The notes under the pieces are model-generated. The model saw only the letters and a list, made by a program, of their open reading frames with translations. It searched no databases and was not told the origin of the DNA. A stretch of 8,806 nucleotides of DNA from Anaerolineae bacterium (GTDB lineage Bacteria > Chloroflexota > Anaerolineae > Aggregatilineales > Phototrophicaceae), in assembly GCA_015492875.1 (NCBI GenBank), contig WGEI01000215.1, forward strand, positions 1 to 8,806, written 5' to 3'. Each line of letters starts with the position of its first letter. Positions within the stretch are counted from its first letter, which is position 1. This document shows, piece after piece, positions 1 through 6,675 of this stretch. Both the position numbers and the translations under genes were made by a program.

Positions 1-389
1 ACAACAGGCAAAATTTCTAAATCCTGCTCTAGCGCTAGATAAACATTAGTCAAGGTTTGGGCTTCAATCCCTTGGCTCGCATCTACCACCAAAATCGCGC
101 CCTCACAGGCTTGTAACGCGCGGCTGACTTCATAGGTGAAATCCACATGACCAGGAGTATCGATTAAATTGATAATGTACGCTTTCCCGTCACGTGCTTG
201 ATAGCGCATTCTCACAGCTGAGGCTTTAATCGTCACCCCGCGCTCACGCTCTAAATCCATGCTGTCCAGCAACTGCTCTTGCATCTCACGGTCGCTAACA
301 GTTTGCGTCAGCTGCAAAAGGCGGTCAGCCAATGTACTCTTACCATGATCAACATGCGCAATAATGCAAAAATTGCGAATATGCTCCAT
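1..389 (-). CDS. lepA: Elongation factor 4 (LepA), N-terminal part, cut by the left window edge
   Basis: This is the first 129 codons of the ribosome-bound translational GTPase LepA/EF-4, a cytoplasmic or membrane-associated factor that acts on elongating or initiating ribosomes. The GTPase motifs are clear: G1 AHVDHGKST at residues 11-19, a switch I stretch with DLERERGVTIKA at about 45-56, and G3 DTPGHVDF at about 77-84. The combination SDREMQEQLLDSMDLERERG, together with EVSRALQACEGAILVVDA and TLTNVYLALEQDLEI, is the LepA version rather than TypA, EF-G or EF-Tu. The ATG at 387-389 gives the usual LepA beginning (MEHIRNF). A GGAG lies 13 nt upstream (403-406), a rather long spacing. The gene is the last visible one of the minus-strand run and starts 57 nt after the tlyA stop. 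Domains II-V lie outside the window. Identification is nearly certain. Confidence 0.97.
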   Translation of the reverse strand, partial: MEHIRNFCIIAHVDHGKSTLADRLLQLTQTVSDREMQEQLLDSMDLERERGVTIKASAVRMRYQARDGKAYIINLIDTPGHVDFTYEVSRALQACEGAILVVDASQGIEAQTLTNVYLALEQDLEILPV

Positions 390-446
390 AGTTACGGTTA
401 TTCTCCACTCTTGGCAATCGCCAGTCACAATACAGGGTGGGGTGGG

Positions 447-1226
447 TTAGTCTAACACTTCAGCGATAAGTTGCTCAATATCAACTTCTTCACCGTTTTT
501 AGGCCACGCTAACCACGCTAAAAACTCAATGTTCCCCGCTGGCCCTTTTAGGGGAGATTGAACCAGCCCACGCACACCAAACCCAATTTCACAGGCAAAA
601 TGCAATACATCCTGTAGCACCCGCCTATGTACCGCAATGTCTCTCACAACACCGCCTTTGCCCACATCACGCTTGCCCGCTTCAAACTGCGGCTTAATCA
701 GCGGGATAACTGTAGCTGTTTCTGCGAGCCAACCTTTTACAACTGGCAGCAGTAAACGCAAGGAGATGAATGAGGCATCCATAACAACGACATCTATCGC
801 ATCATCGAGTTTCACTACATACCGCGCGTTAGTACGCTCCATAACGACAACACGCGGATTGCGCCGCAAGGTATAGGCTAATTGCCCGTATCCCACATCT
901 ATAGCATACACCTTTGCCGCACCGTGTTGAAGCAGACAATCCGTAAATCCGCCCGTGCTCGCCCCGACATCCGCGCAGATAGCCCCTTCAATACGCACGG
1001 GAAACGCTTCCAATGCGCCCGCCAACTTCTCCCCGCCACGACTTACAAATCGAGGTTTAGCGGTTACGGCTATATCTGCGTCGCTTTTAACCCGCATGCC
1101 GGGCTTATCGGCAATCTGTCCATTTACGTGCACCTCGCCCGCCATAATCATGCGCCGCGCTTTTTCACGGCTAGGAGCTAACCCGCGTTGGTGAACTGCG
1201 GCATCTAAACGTAATTTTTCTGCCAT
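447..1226 (-). CDS. tlyA: TlyA-family rRNA (cytidine-2'-O)-methyltransferase
   Basis: This 259-residue protein matches the TlyA family, historically annotated as hemolysin A. Members use S-adenosylmethionine to 2'-O-methylate cytidines in 23S rRNA (C1920) and, in type II enzymes, also 16S rRNA (C1409). An S4-like RNA-binding domain occupies about residues 3-50 (LDAAVHQRGL, SREKARRMIMAGEVHVNG). A short linker leads to SRGGEKL and then to an FtsJ-like Rossmann methyltransferase. SAM motif I is DVGASTGGFTDCLL at about 86-99. The likely K-D-K-E catalytic set is K67, D150 (in DASFISL), K178 (in LIKPQFE) and E234 (in GNIEFLAWL). The protein is slightly shorter at both ends than the 268-residue mycobacterial type II enzyme, so type I specificity is possible but unproven. 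The ATG lies only 2 nt after the stop of the upstream protease gene and has no strong ribosome-binding site, suggesting translational coupling. Confidence 0.95.
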   Translation of the reverse strand: MAEKLRLDAAVHQRGLAPSREKARRMIMAGEVHVNGQIADKPGMRVKSDADIAVTAKPRFVSRGGEKLAGALEAFPVRIEGAICADVGASTGGFTDCLLQHGAAKVYAIDVGYGQLAYTLRRNPRVVVMERTNARYVVKLDDAIDVVVMDASFISLRLLLPVVKGWLAETATVIPLIKPQFEAGKRDVGKGGVVRDIAVHRRVLQDVLHFACEIGFGVRGLVQSPLKGPAGNIEFLAWLAWPKNGEEVDIEQLIAEVLD

Positions 1227-1228
1227 GT

Positions 1229-3508
1229 TTAGTCTCGTGTTAATTCAATATATAGCTCAATTGGGTTAGGGCCATCTTCACTAACCTCAACGCCATCGGC
1301 ACTAATTGGCAAATATCCCTCCGCCGCAATGATGATACTGTAGGGCACTTCTGGCTGTAATGGGCGGTCTACAGCAAAGCGCCCGCTGCTATCTGTTGTC
1401 GCCATAGCGAAAATCTGGCTCTCCAACCACTCAAAATCACTGACGGAGAATTCCTCAGTTAGCATAATGAAGGTCACGCCGGGAATACCCTGTTTGGTTT
1501 CTCCATCAACAATCTCTCCCCGCAACTGAATGCCGCCCGCCTGCGCGAAGCGGTCAATCGGCAATTGACCAATACCGATACTCAATGATGACGTAGCCAA
1601 CTGAAAACCGTTGATGAACAAATCCATTTGATAAGTGCCGTCTGGCAGCCCTTCAGGGCTAAATAGCTGTGTCACAAAACCGGTACCGCTTTCAGTATTG
1701 TTCCATGGCAAGGTGCGCTCAAAGAAGACATTGCCATCAACAGACCAGCGCATTGTCCACAGCGTACCGGGCGCAATCCGTTGCCAATCGAACACGACAT
1801 ACAATTTATCAACCCGATTAGTTAAGCTCGTTATCGGATTGCTGACTAACGCATCAGCAGGACTATCTGCGGCAGCAAAATATGGTTGCTCAAACACCAC
1901 CGGCAACACGCCTTCCTGTGCTCCAGCCACAACAAACTCCGACCGTGCCGATAATCGCCCGTCCAAATAAATTTCAAGGCGGTAATTACCGGGGAACAGC
2001 CCGTCCACCGCTTCAATTCTCGTCGTTCTCGCGCCATCCGCTGGCCCATTCCACGTTTCGTCAACGCGCCGCAACTCACCCCCGTTGTAGTACCAAACAT
2101 ACGTTATCGTGCTGCCTTCGGGGATGTTACGATGAATAAAGCGGGCTGCCGCGATGTTACCTGTCGGCAAAACGAACCCATTGCCCAAAATATTCTCGTT
2201 AATATCCTCAATGCCAAATGTGATATTGCTAATCGACGGCTTTGGCTCGGCAGCGCCGCCAATGGTTATACGCGCCGTGCCAGCGTCCGCCCCGTTGATG
2301 AATAACCGAAACTCATACACACCATCTGGCCAGCGTTGGCCACTACTGCCGATATACCACGTACCGTTGCGCCCACCGCTCCAGCGTACTGGTGCTAAAC
2401 TGAATATAGGGCTTAAACTACCATTGATTGAAACGCGCAGCTCATACACCGTCTCCGGCGTCATGTTCTCATAATCAAAGAACAAATACAAACTATCCAC
2501 CCCTGTCGGCAATGAACTCACCACAGTAGACGGTTGGTCGCCCTCAATGACCGCCGGCGAGAAAAATAAGTTTCGGAATGTTGGGATGCCGCTCACCACA
2601 CCAAAATCACCACCGATACCCAGCGGCTCAACGTTCAATCTCAAAGAGGCCGCTCGTATTAATGGCCGGGCAAAATCAGCCGGTCGCAGCGCGTTGATGA
2701 ACCCACCAACAGGGATACAGACATCATTTTCATCAACAGAGCCATCTCCGTTAGTGTCTTGAATAGGCTGGCAGTTGCTACCAAAAGCGAGATTCGTGAC
2801 AGGGGCTGTCGTGGGAATGCCAATTAGCTTGCCGTGACGATTATAAGCCCCTCCGCCTGACATTGTGCCCGGAATAGGCGCGCTCGTTTTCAACCAAGAG
2901 CGTTCCCCTCCGCTAGGTTCTGCCGTAAAAGCCGTAATCGTACCTTGCACTACCGATATAGGGTTATCGCCAATGCCAGGATAGCCAACGACGAAAATGG
3001 TGTCATCGAGGTCTACCGATGAAGCATCGGCGAGGTCGACAAAAGGTAGCGCCAACTTTGAGCGGTCTAACAAACGCCCGTCAAAAGCCCGTGTGATACG
3101 CAACAGCGCCAAATCAACACCAGAGTTGAATTGCTCTACTTCCGCCCTGAATTCTGGTGTGGGCGGCTCATCAGGATTGGAGGTAATCGCTATAACAATC
3201 GTATCGCCTTGGCATTCCTCGCTTTGCACAACATGATGCGCATTCGTCAAAATCAAACCATCACGGCTCACCAACGTGCCCGTGCCAATACATTTGACAA
3301 TCAGGTTGCTGCCTTCACTTTGCGCCTGCATCACCAACACTGTAGCACTTTGAATGCGGCGCAAATCAAACGTATCGGGTACATCAATTTGCGCTGAACC
3401 TGGCCAACTCAGCGCTAGCATCAACACCGCAAGGATTAAGCTATTAAAAGTCCAGCGTTTCCAGAAAACGCTGGAAAATTGCGAAATTTTCGTCATAGCC
3501 TCGCTCAT
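1229..3508 (-). CDS. Secreted trypsin-like serine protease with calcium-type loop, three Ig-like repeats and a CarboxypepD_reg-like C-terminus
   Basis: This exported protein of 759 residues has several parts. A signal peptide spans about residues 1-40: basic KRW at 17-19, a hydrophobic core and a GSAQ cleavage-like end. The protease domain (about 50-285) has HtrA/trypsin-type triad motifs: H91 in ILTNAHH, D132 in GVDLALLRI and S217 in GTMSGGG. After the serine motif comes an EF-hand/dockerin-type loop (D251-D262) flanked by C246 and C264. Residues 308-646 form three Ig-like repeats, each ending in a strand like DGxYxxxLFINGxxxxxxxxxIG. Residues about 659-757 resemble a carboxypeptidase regulatory-like fold (GEIVDGETKQGIPGVTF, TTDSSGRFAV). 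There is no PDZ domain, so it is not a standard HtrA. The substrate is unknown. Starts at 3508 (ATG) or 3496 (second ATG, residue 5) both preserve the signal peptide; neither has a strong ribosome-binding site. Both overlap the upstream gene, by 65 or 53 bp, suggesting coupled translation. Confidence 0.9.
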   Translation of the reverse strand: MSEAMTKISQFSSVFWKRWTFNSLILAVLMLALSWPGSAQIDVPDTFDLRRIQSATVLVMQAQSEGSNLIVKCIGTGTLVSRDGLILTNAHHVVQSEECQGDTIVIAITSNPDEPPTPEFRAEVEQFNSGVDLALLRITRAFDGRLLDRSKLALPFVDLADASSVDLDDTIFVVGYPGIGDNPISVVQGTITAFTAEPSGGERSWLKTSAPIPGTMSGGGAYNRHGKLIGIPTTAPVTNLAFGSNCQPIQDTNGDGSVDENDVCIPVGGFINALRPADFARPLIRAASLRLNVEPLGIGGDFGVVSGIPTFRNLFFSPAVIEGDQPSTVVSSLPTGVDSLYLFFDYENMTPETVYELRVSINGSLSPIFSLAPVRWSGGRNGTWYIGSSGQRWPDGVYEFRLFINGADAGTARITIGGAAEPKPSISNITFGIEDINENILGNGFVLPTGNIAAARFIHRNIPEGSTITYVWYYNGGELRRVDETWNGPADGARTTRIEAVDGLFPGNYRLEIYLDGRLSARSEFVVAGAQEGVLPVVFEQPYFAAADSPADALVSNPITSLTNRVDKLYVVFDWQRIAPGTLWTMRWSVDGNVFFERTLPWNNTESGTGFVTQLFSPEGLPDGTYQMDLFINGFQLATSSLSIGIGQLPIDRFAQAGGIQLRGEIVDGETKQGIPGVTFIMLTEEFSVSDFEWLESQIFAMATTDSSGRFAVDRPLQPEVPYSIIIAAEGYLPISADGVEVSEDGPNPIELYIELTRD
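1571..2587 (-). repeat. Three tandem Ig-like protein repeats within the secreted protease
   Basis: Three diverged copies of about 105-110 residues are visible at the protein level: residues 308-417 (2258-2587), 425-529 (1922-2236) and 537-646 (1571-1900). The closing strands align: DGVYEFRLFINGADAG, PGNYRLEIYLDGRLSA and DGTYQMDLFINGFQLA. Copies 1 and 3 also share an internal VDSLYLFFDY / VDKLYVVFDW strand, which copy 2 replaces with a region containing TYVWYYNGGEL. The DNA itself is not obviously repetitive, so these are old duplications. Ig-like repeats of this kind usually act as spacers or ligand-binding modules on surface proteins; which role applies here is not shown. Confidence 0.75.
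2723..2758 (-). other. EF-hand/dockerin-type calcium loop inserted in the protease domain
   Basis: The codons give DTNGDGSVDEND (residues 251-262), a 12-residue calcium loop with ligand positions 1, 3, 5, 7, 9 and 12 filled by D251, N253, D255, S257, D259 and D262. Asp at position 12 is common in dockerin-type loops. Cysteines C246 and C264 flank it closely and could form a disulfide. The loop lies between the serine motif (S217) and the protease's C-terminal helix (FINALRPADF), so it probably sits on the folded protease domain. Calcium binding is inferred from the motif only. Confidence 0.7.
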
Positions 3509-4046
3509 CTGATTGGAATGTGATGATAATTGCCTGTCCGCGTTTAATCACTAAAATATCGATACCTATAACTACCGTTGGCACAAAATCTAATAGCGGA
3601 TTGACCTCTTTATCTACAAATGTATATGCCATAGAGAGGGCAGGGCTGCCATCTGGTAAAAAGTAATCCCCAATCGCGCTGGCATCATAGGCCGTTAGCG
3701 TTTGCGAACGCGCCAGAGATAGCGCATCCAGAATGTTCCGCCCATTAGGGTTATCGGGGCTTATTGGCTCTAGGCTGACTTGAATCACGGTCTTAAAGTC
3801 TAACCGCGTCATGTCCCGTACCCGAAACACATAATCGCCATCAGTATCTAACAGCCAATTGGTGGGATAGTCCGCCTCGATACCCGCTTCAACATCCACA
3901 TAACGAGTTGTAGCAAACAGAACGTTATTTCTCAAAATAATCCCCAACAAGATACACCCTAACGCGAAAACAACCGTGAAAACGTGACTCCAGCGCTGTC
4001 GTGGAGAAAGGTCTCCGCTGGCTTCCAGAATGTCAATGAACCCCAT
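3444..4046 (-). CDS. Membrane-anchored protein of unknown function, possibly PsbP/DUF1795-like
   Basis: This 200-residue protein has a short cytoplasmic start, one clear membrane segment at about residues 20-38 (VFTVVFALGCILLGIIL) and an outer domain of about 160 residues. The outer part begins with GIEADYPTNWLLD and ends with AIIITFQSDERGYDENFAIFQRFLETLDF-like features: a hydrophobic strand, then an F-x-x-F-x-x-x-L helix. That pattern recalls PsbP/DUF1795-type domains found in many bacterial exported proteins, but the match is by eye and weak. I do not recognise a specific function and see no catalytic motif. The ATG at 4044-4046 has a good GGAG nine nucleotides upstream (4056-4059), lying inside the end of the PrsW-like gene; the gap between the two genes is 3 nt. 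Its 3' end overlaps the start of the protease gene and contains a perfect inverted repeat. Its position suggests a partner of the membrane protein or of the protease. Confidence 0.82.
   Translation of the reverse strand: MGFIDILEASGDLSPRQRWSHVFTVVFALGCILLGIILRNNVLFATTRYVDVEAGIEADYPTNWLLDTDGDYVFRVRDMTRLDFKTVIQVSLEPISPDNPNGRNILDALSLARSQTLTAYDASAIGDYFLPDGSPALSMAYTFVDKEVNPLLDFVPTVVIGIDILVIKRGQAIIITFQSDERGYDENFAIFQRFLETLDF
3451..3475 (-). promoter_or_regulatory. Perfect 10-bp inverted repeat in the overlap between the anchored-protein and protease genes
   Basis: The arms 3451-3460 (TCCAGCGTTT) and 3466-3475 (AAACGCTGGA) are exact reverse complements separated by a 5-nt loop. In the minus-strand transcript the hairpin is followed by CUUUUAAUAG, which includes the upstream gene's UAA stop (3444-3446). 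It lies about 20 nt after the second candidate ATG of the protease gene (3494-3496). Possible roles are a weak internal terminator or attenuator, or a structure that tunes translation at the gene junction. The U-run is only four long, so a full intrinsic terminator is unlikely. The structure is directly visible; its function is inferred. Confidence 0.45.
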
Positions 4047-4049
4047 TGC

Positions 4050-4949
4050 CTATAACTCCATGCTCGCCAAGCGCTCTTGCTCACGCCGTTCGGCATTGTC
4101 ATATAGCCATGCCATTAACGCTATTGGTGCAACTAACAGTACCAGTGAAAAACCTAAGCCAAATATCGGCCTTGTAAATGCGCCATTCAATGAAAAACCC
4201 GCGTTCACTAACCCTGCTCGAACAGGAATAGCAATCCCAACTATAAACGCACCAACGCCCAACAGAAATGGCATCATAAATGGGCTTGGTGTGCCAAATC
4301 GCAGTTCAGCCAAGCCATAACTGATAATCACGCTTGCCCCTATGTGCATGGCCATCGTAATCAAAAGCCGCTGTGCCATAGAATCAACGGCGATATTATA
4401 GTCAATTGCAAAATGTAAATTTTGCACTGTAGCATAACCAATCGCGCTTGCCACAGCAAAGGCGACACCGTCGAGCCGAATTCTAAACTGACCCGGCCAA
4501 GCAACGTACCGAATGACTAGATACTTCAGCAACTCCTGTATCATCCCCACCGTCAACGTGTAGCCAATAATACGGTCAATCGCACTGCTTAAAGATAGCC
4601 ATTCATCGATTTTTAAAAAATCTTTGACCAAAGGTATGCCTACCGCGTTGGCTACCAACGCGCTCACAATAGCAACGGATAGCAACCCTTTGCGCGGCTG
4701 AATTGCCCGCCGCTCTTGCAAGCGCGAAAATATCATCCACAGTATCGCCGGCAACAACGCCAAAAGAATATTGGTGGGCTGTTGCAAACCTTTCGGTATT
4801 CGTATTCCCAAAAAGCTCGGAATAAAGACAAGCGCTAGCACAACACCCACTAGGATGCCGTTTTCAATGACGATACTGCGCCACACCCGCCTATATGGAT
4901 AGACTTCTTCTTCTGGACGTGGCTGTAGCGTTCTAATCGTATTAGTCAC
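4050..4949 (-). CDS. PrsW-like multi-pass membrane protein with altered glutamate-protease motifs
   Basis: This 299-residue integral membrane protein has about eight hydrophobic segments (roughly 29-47, 60-76, 88-108, 127-150, 160-182, 193-213, 222-244, 262-283). Their arrangement and three motifs resemble the PrsW family of intramembrane proteases, which cleave anti-sigma factors in Bacillus. Motif 1 (normally EExxK) reads QELLK at 138-142. Motif 2 (normally DG...GxxxAxxEN) reads RLDGVAF at 158-164 and GYATVQNL at 171-178, with Gln at the usual Glu. Motif 3 retains His202 in AMHIGASV. Two expected Glu are therefore Gln, so activity is doubtful and a pseudoenzyme or divergent role is possible. 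The start is GTG (4947-4949). An in-frame stop at 4971-4973 limits upstream extension, and an AGAGGT lies 11 nt upstream (4961-4966). It is the first gene of the minus-strand run. No sigma or anti-sigma gene is in the window. Family assignment is by motif reading and moderately sure. Confidence 0.8.
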   Translation of the reverse strand: MTNTIRTLQPRPEEEVYPYRRVWRSIVIENGILVGVVLALVFIPSFLGIRIPKGLQQPTNILLALLPAILWMIFSRLQERRAIQPRKGLLSVAIVSALVANAVGIPLVKDFLKIDEWLSLSSAIDRIIGYTLTVGMIQELLKYLVIRYVAWPGQFRIRLDGVAFAVASAIGYATVQNLHFAIDYNIAVDSMAQRLLITMAMHIGASVIISYGLAELRFGTPSPFMMPFLLGVGAFIVGIAIPVRAGLVNAGFSLNGAFTRPIFGLGFSLVLLVAPIALMAWLYDNAERREQERLASMEL

Positions 4950-4982
4950 TGTAATTCTTGACCTCTGGTTTCAATTTCAGCA

Positions 4983-5010
4983 TAGACGCAGCGACATTGT
5001 CCTCTAAAAT
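4983..5010 (+). promoter_or_regulatory. Candidate sigma-70 promoter for the ABC importer operon
   Basis: A -35-like TAGACG (4983-4988, 4 of 6 matches to TTGACA) is followed after 16 bp by a -10-like TAAAAT (5005-5010, 5 of 6 matches to TATAAT). Transcription from here would begin near 5017 and leave a leader of about 40 nt before the ATG at 5056. It is the best plus-strand pair I can see in the gap. The assignment rests on consensus matching only. Confidence 0.4.
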
Positions 5011-5044
5011 ATATCCGAATCCTACCTTATCAGTTTGCTGCCCG

Positions 5045-5052
5045 AAAGGTGG
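5045..5052 (+). promoter_or_regulatory. Ribosome-binding site fixing the start of the solute-binding protein
   Basis: AAAGGTGG resembles the Shine-Dalgarno AAGGAGG and lies just before ATG 5056-5058, with six nucleotides between AAAGG and the ATG. It favours this ATG over the in-frame TTG at 5035-5037, which would place the site inside the coding region and add seven residues ahead of the signal peptide. Confidence 0.7.
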
Positions 5053-5055
5053 AAC

Positions 5056-6675
5056 ATGTTGCGCAGACTCTCGCTTTTCGTCGCTTTTCTTATCTTTATC
5101 CCTATCCTGATTGCCATCACAACAATCGCCCAACCGCAAACTGAGACCACCTCCACTGAACCCGGCACAATCGTCTATGGCCTCACCTTAGACCCCAGTG
5201 GCTTCGACCCGCACATCAACCAATCGGCAGAATTGGGCATTGTCCTACGCCAAGTATATGACACATTAGTTTACCGTGACCCCCAAACAGGAAGATTTGT
5301 GCCCGGCCTTGCCCAATCATGGAGCGTCTCTGACGACGGCCTTACTTATACATTCACGTTGAAGCAGGGTGTGAAATTCCACGATGATACCCCTTTCAAC
5401 GCGGCTGCCGTTGCCGCCAATTTAGACCGCATCACTAACCCTGAGATTGCTTCCCAAAAAGCCATCTTTTTACTAGGCCCTTATGAAGGCTATGATATTA
5501 TTGATGACTACACCATCCGCATCCGCCTGACACAACCTTATAGCCCACTTCTAGATGGCCTTAGCCAAGTCTATTTAGGTATGGCCAGCCCATCAGCTTT
5601 GACAGAATATTCGCCATTACGCTACCAATACCATCAAGTAGGTACAGGCCCTTTCATTTTTGAAGAATATGTCCCCCATGACCGCATTGTGCTCCGTCGT
5701 AACCCAGATTACACTTGGGGGCCGTCTTTCTACACGCCAGAAATGATGGGCAATGTTGAACGCATTGTCTACAACTTCTTCACCGACCCGCCAACGCGCA
5801 TTCTCAGCCTAGAAAATGGCGATGCACAGGTTATGGGAGAACTATTGCCCGCCGATGCACGCGCGCTAACCGGAAATAGCGAAATCCAGCTTTACCCCGT
5901 TGCCATTCCGGGCCAACCACTTCAGTTTTTGATGAACACCCAGCGTTTCCCCACAGACCAGCGCTCAATCCGCCAAGCGTTGCTCTTTGCTACAAATCGC
6001 GTTGCCATTGTAGACACCGTTTTTCAAAGTTTTTCGCCTGTTGCATGGGGGCCACTAACCGCAAACTCTCCATTTTATCACAGTGGTATGCAAGGCCTAT
6101 ATGCTTATGACATCGGTCAAGCAGAGTCTTTACTTTCTACATCAGGCTTTGAAGATACCGATAACGACGGTTGGCTAGATTTTGGCGGCGCACCGCTACA
6201 AATTACCATCATCGTACCTCCGTGGGGGCTTATCCCCGAAGTCGCCCAGCTCATCCAAGACCAATGGCGCGAGATAGGTATTCAAGTTATCTTAGAACCC
6301 GTCCCCAATTTCCCCACCTTGAGGGAGAAAATCGCAGAAGGCGAATACAATCTTGTTGCTTTCAACCTGTTTGGTATGGATGCCTCACATCTGAATAGCA
6401 TGTATCTCTCCGGCGGCGTCAACAACTTCACAGGATTTTCTAGTCAGGAACTCGACAACATGCTCCTAGAAGCCGTGCGTGAAGTAGAACCCCAGCGCCG
6501 CCAAGTGCTCTACCAACGAGCGCAGGAAATTATCATGCAAGAGGCGCTCATTCTCCCCATCCGTGATTATGTGAACCTCAACGCCAGCGATAGCCGTATT
6601 CATGGGCTAATTTTTGACCCTTACGGCTGGTTTCCCCTAATGTATGGGGTCTCGTTCATCGATGAAGCGCAATAG
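5056..6675 (+). CDS. ABC importer solute-binding protein, family 5 (peptide/oligopeptide type)
   Basis: This 539-residue extracytoplasmic binding protein delivers a ligand, typically a peptide or similar compound, to the two permeases encoded next. The N-terminus (RRLSLFVAFLIFIPILIAIT) is a signal peptide or membrane anchor. The family 5 signature is clear near residues 75-125: LAQSWSVSDDGLTYTFTLK, then GVKFHDDTPFNAAAVAANLDR. Later family features include GTGPFIFEEY, RRNPDY, a calcium-type DTDNDGWLD loop common in this family, and a C-terminal IMQEALILPIRDY. Length is normal. No lipobox cysteine follows the hydrophobic stretch, unlike most binding proteins of single-membrane bacteria, so attachment may rely on an uncleaved anchor. 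The start at 5056 is chosen on the ribosome-binding site. The 3' end overlaps the permease gene. The substrate cannot be read from the sequence. Confidence 0.95.
   Translation: MLRRLSLFVAFLIFIPILIAITTIAQPQTETTSTEPGTIVYGLTLDPSGFDPHINQSAELGIVLRQVYDTLVYRDPQTGRFVPGLAQSWSVSDDGLTYTFTLKQGVKFHDDTPFNAAAVAANLDRITNPEIASQKAIFLLGPYEGYDIIDDYTIRIRLTQPYSPLLDGLSQVYLGMASPSALTEYSPLRYQYHQVGTGPFIFEEYVPHDRIVLRRNPDYTWGPSFYTPEMMGNVERIVYNFFTDPPTRILSLENGDAQVMGELLPADARALTGNSEIQLYPVAIPGQPLQFLMNTQRFPTDQRSIRQALLFATNRVAIVDTVFQSFSPVAWGPLTANSPFYHSGMQGLYAYDIGQAESLLSTSGFEDTDNDGWLDFGGAPLQITIIVPPWGLIPEVAQLIQDQWREIGIQVILEPVPNFPTLREKIAEGEYNLVAFNLFGMDASHLNSMYLSGGVNNFTGFSSQELDNMLLEAVREVEPQRRQVLYQRAQEIIMQEALILPIRDYVNLNASDSRIHGLIFDPYGWFPLMYGVSFIDEAQ

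Larger units (their letters stand above)
4950..5055. promoter_or_regulatory. Divergent intergenic region serving the PrsW-like run and the ABC importer operon
   Basis: This 106-bp gap separates the GTG start of the minus-strand run from the ATG of the importer operon, so promoters for both directions are expected here. Besides the plus-strand candidate listed separately, a weak minus-strand pair is TTTAGA (5003-5008) with TATGCT (4979-4984) at 18-bp spacing; both boxes match the sigma-70 consensus at 4 of 6 positions. A TATATT (5008-5013, minus strand) is also present but lacks a -35 partner. A short palindrome, GACATTGTC (4993-5001), lies between the candidate boxes and could be half of an operator, though it is too short to argue strongly. 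Confidence 0.45.

Noticed and set aside
28..39. A 12-bp palindrome TCTAGCGCTAGA, with AGCGCTAG recurring near 3413 and 4834.
   Set aside because: All three copies fall in minus-strand codons for Leu-Ala-Leu (CTA GCG CTN), so codon use explains them better than a dispersed site.
2154..2474. A 106-codon plus-strand frame opposite the Ig-like repeats.
   Set aside because: It is a shadow of the protease gene with no family resemblance; similar plus-strand frames across 637-3397 were rejected for the same reason.
5008..5013. TATATT on the minus strand as the -10 box of the PrsW-like run.
   Set aside because: No -35-like sequence sits at 16-18 bp spacing upstream of it; kept only as a remark in the intergenic entry.
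5035..5055. A TTG start seven codons upstream of the binding-protein ATG.
   Set aside because: It lacks its own ribosome-binding site, and the good AAAGGTGG site (5045-5052) serves ATG 5056.
4942..5139. A 65-codon minus-strand reading frame spanning the divergent gap.
   Set aside because: It runs antisense through the signal-peptide codons of the binding protein and across the promoter region, has a low-complexity polar sequence and no family resemblance, and overlaps the start of the PrsW-like gene.
6644..6661. An alternative upstream ATG for the DppB-type permease.
   Set aside because: It adds six polar residues not typical of the family and has no better ribosome-binding site; it cannot be fully excluded.
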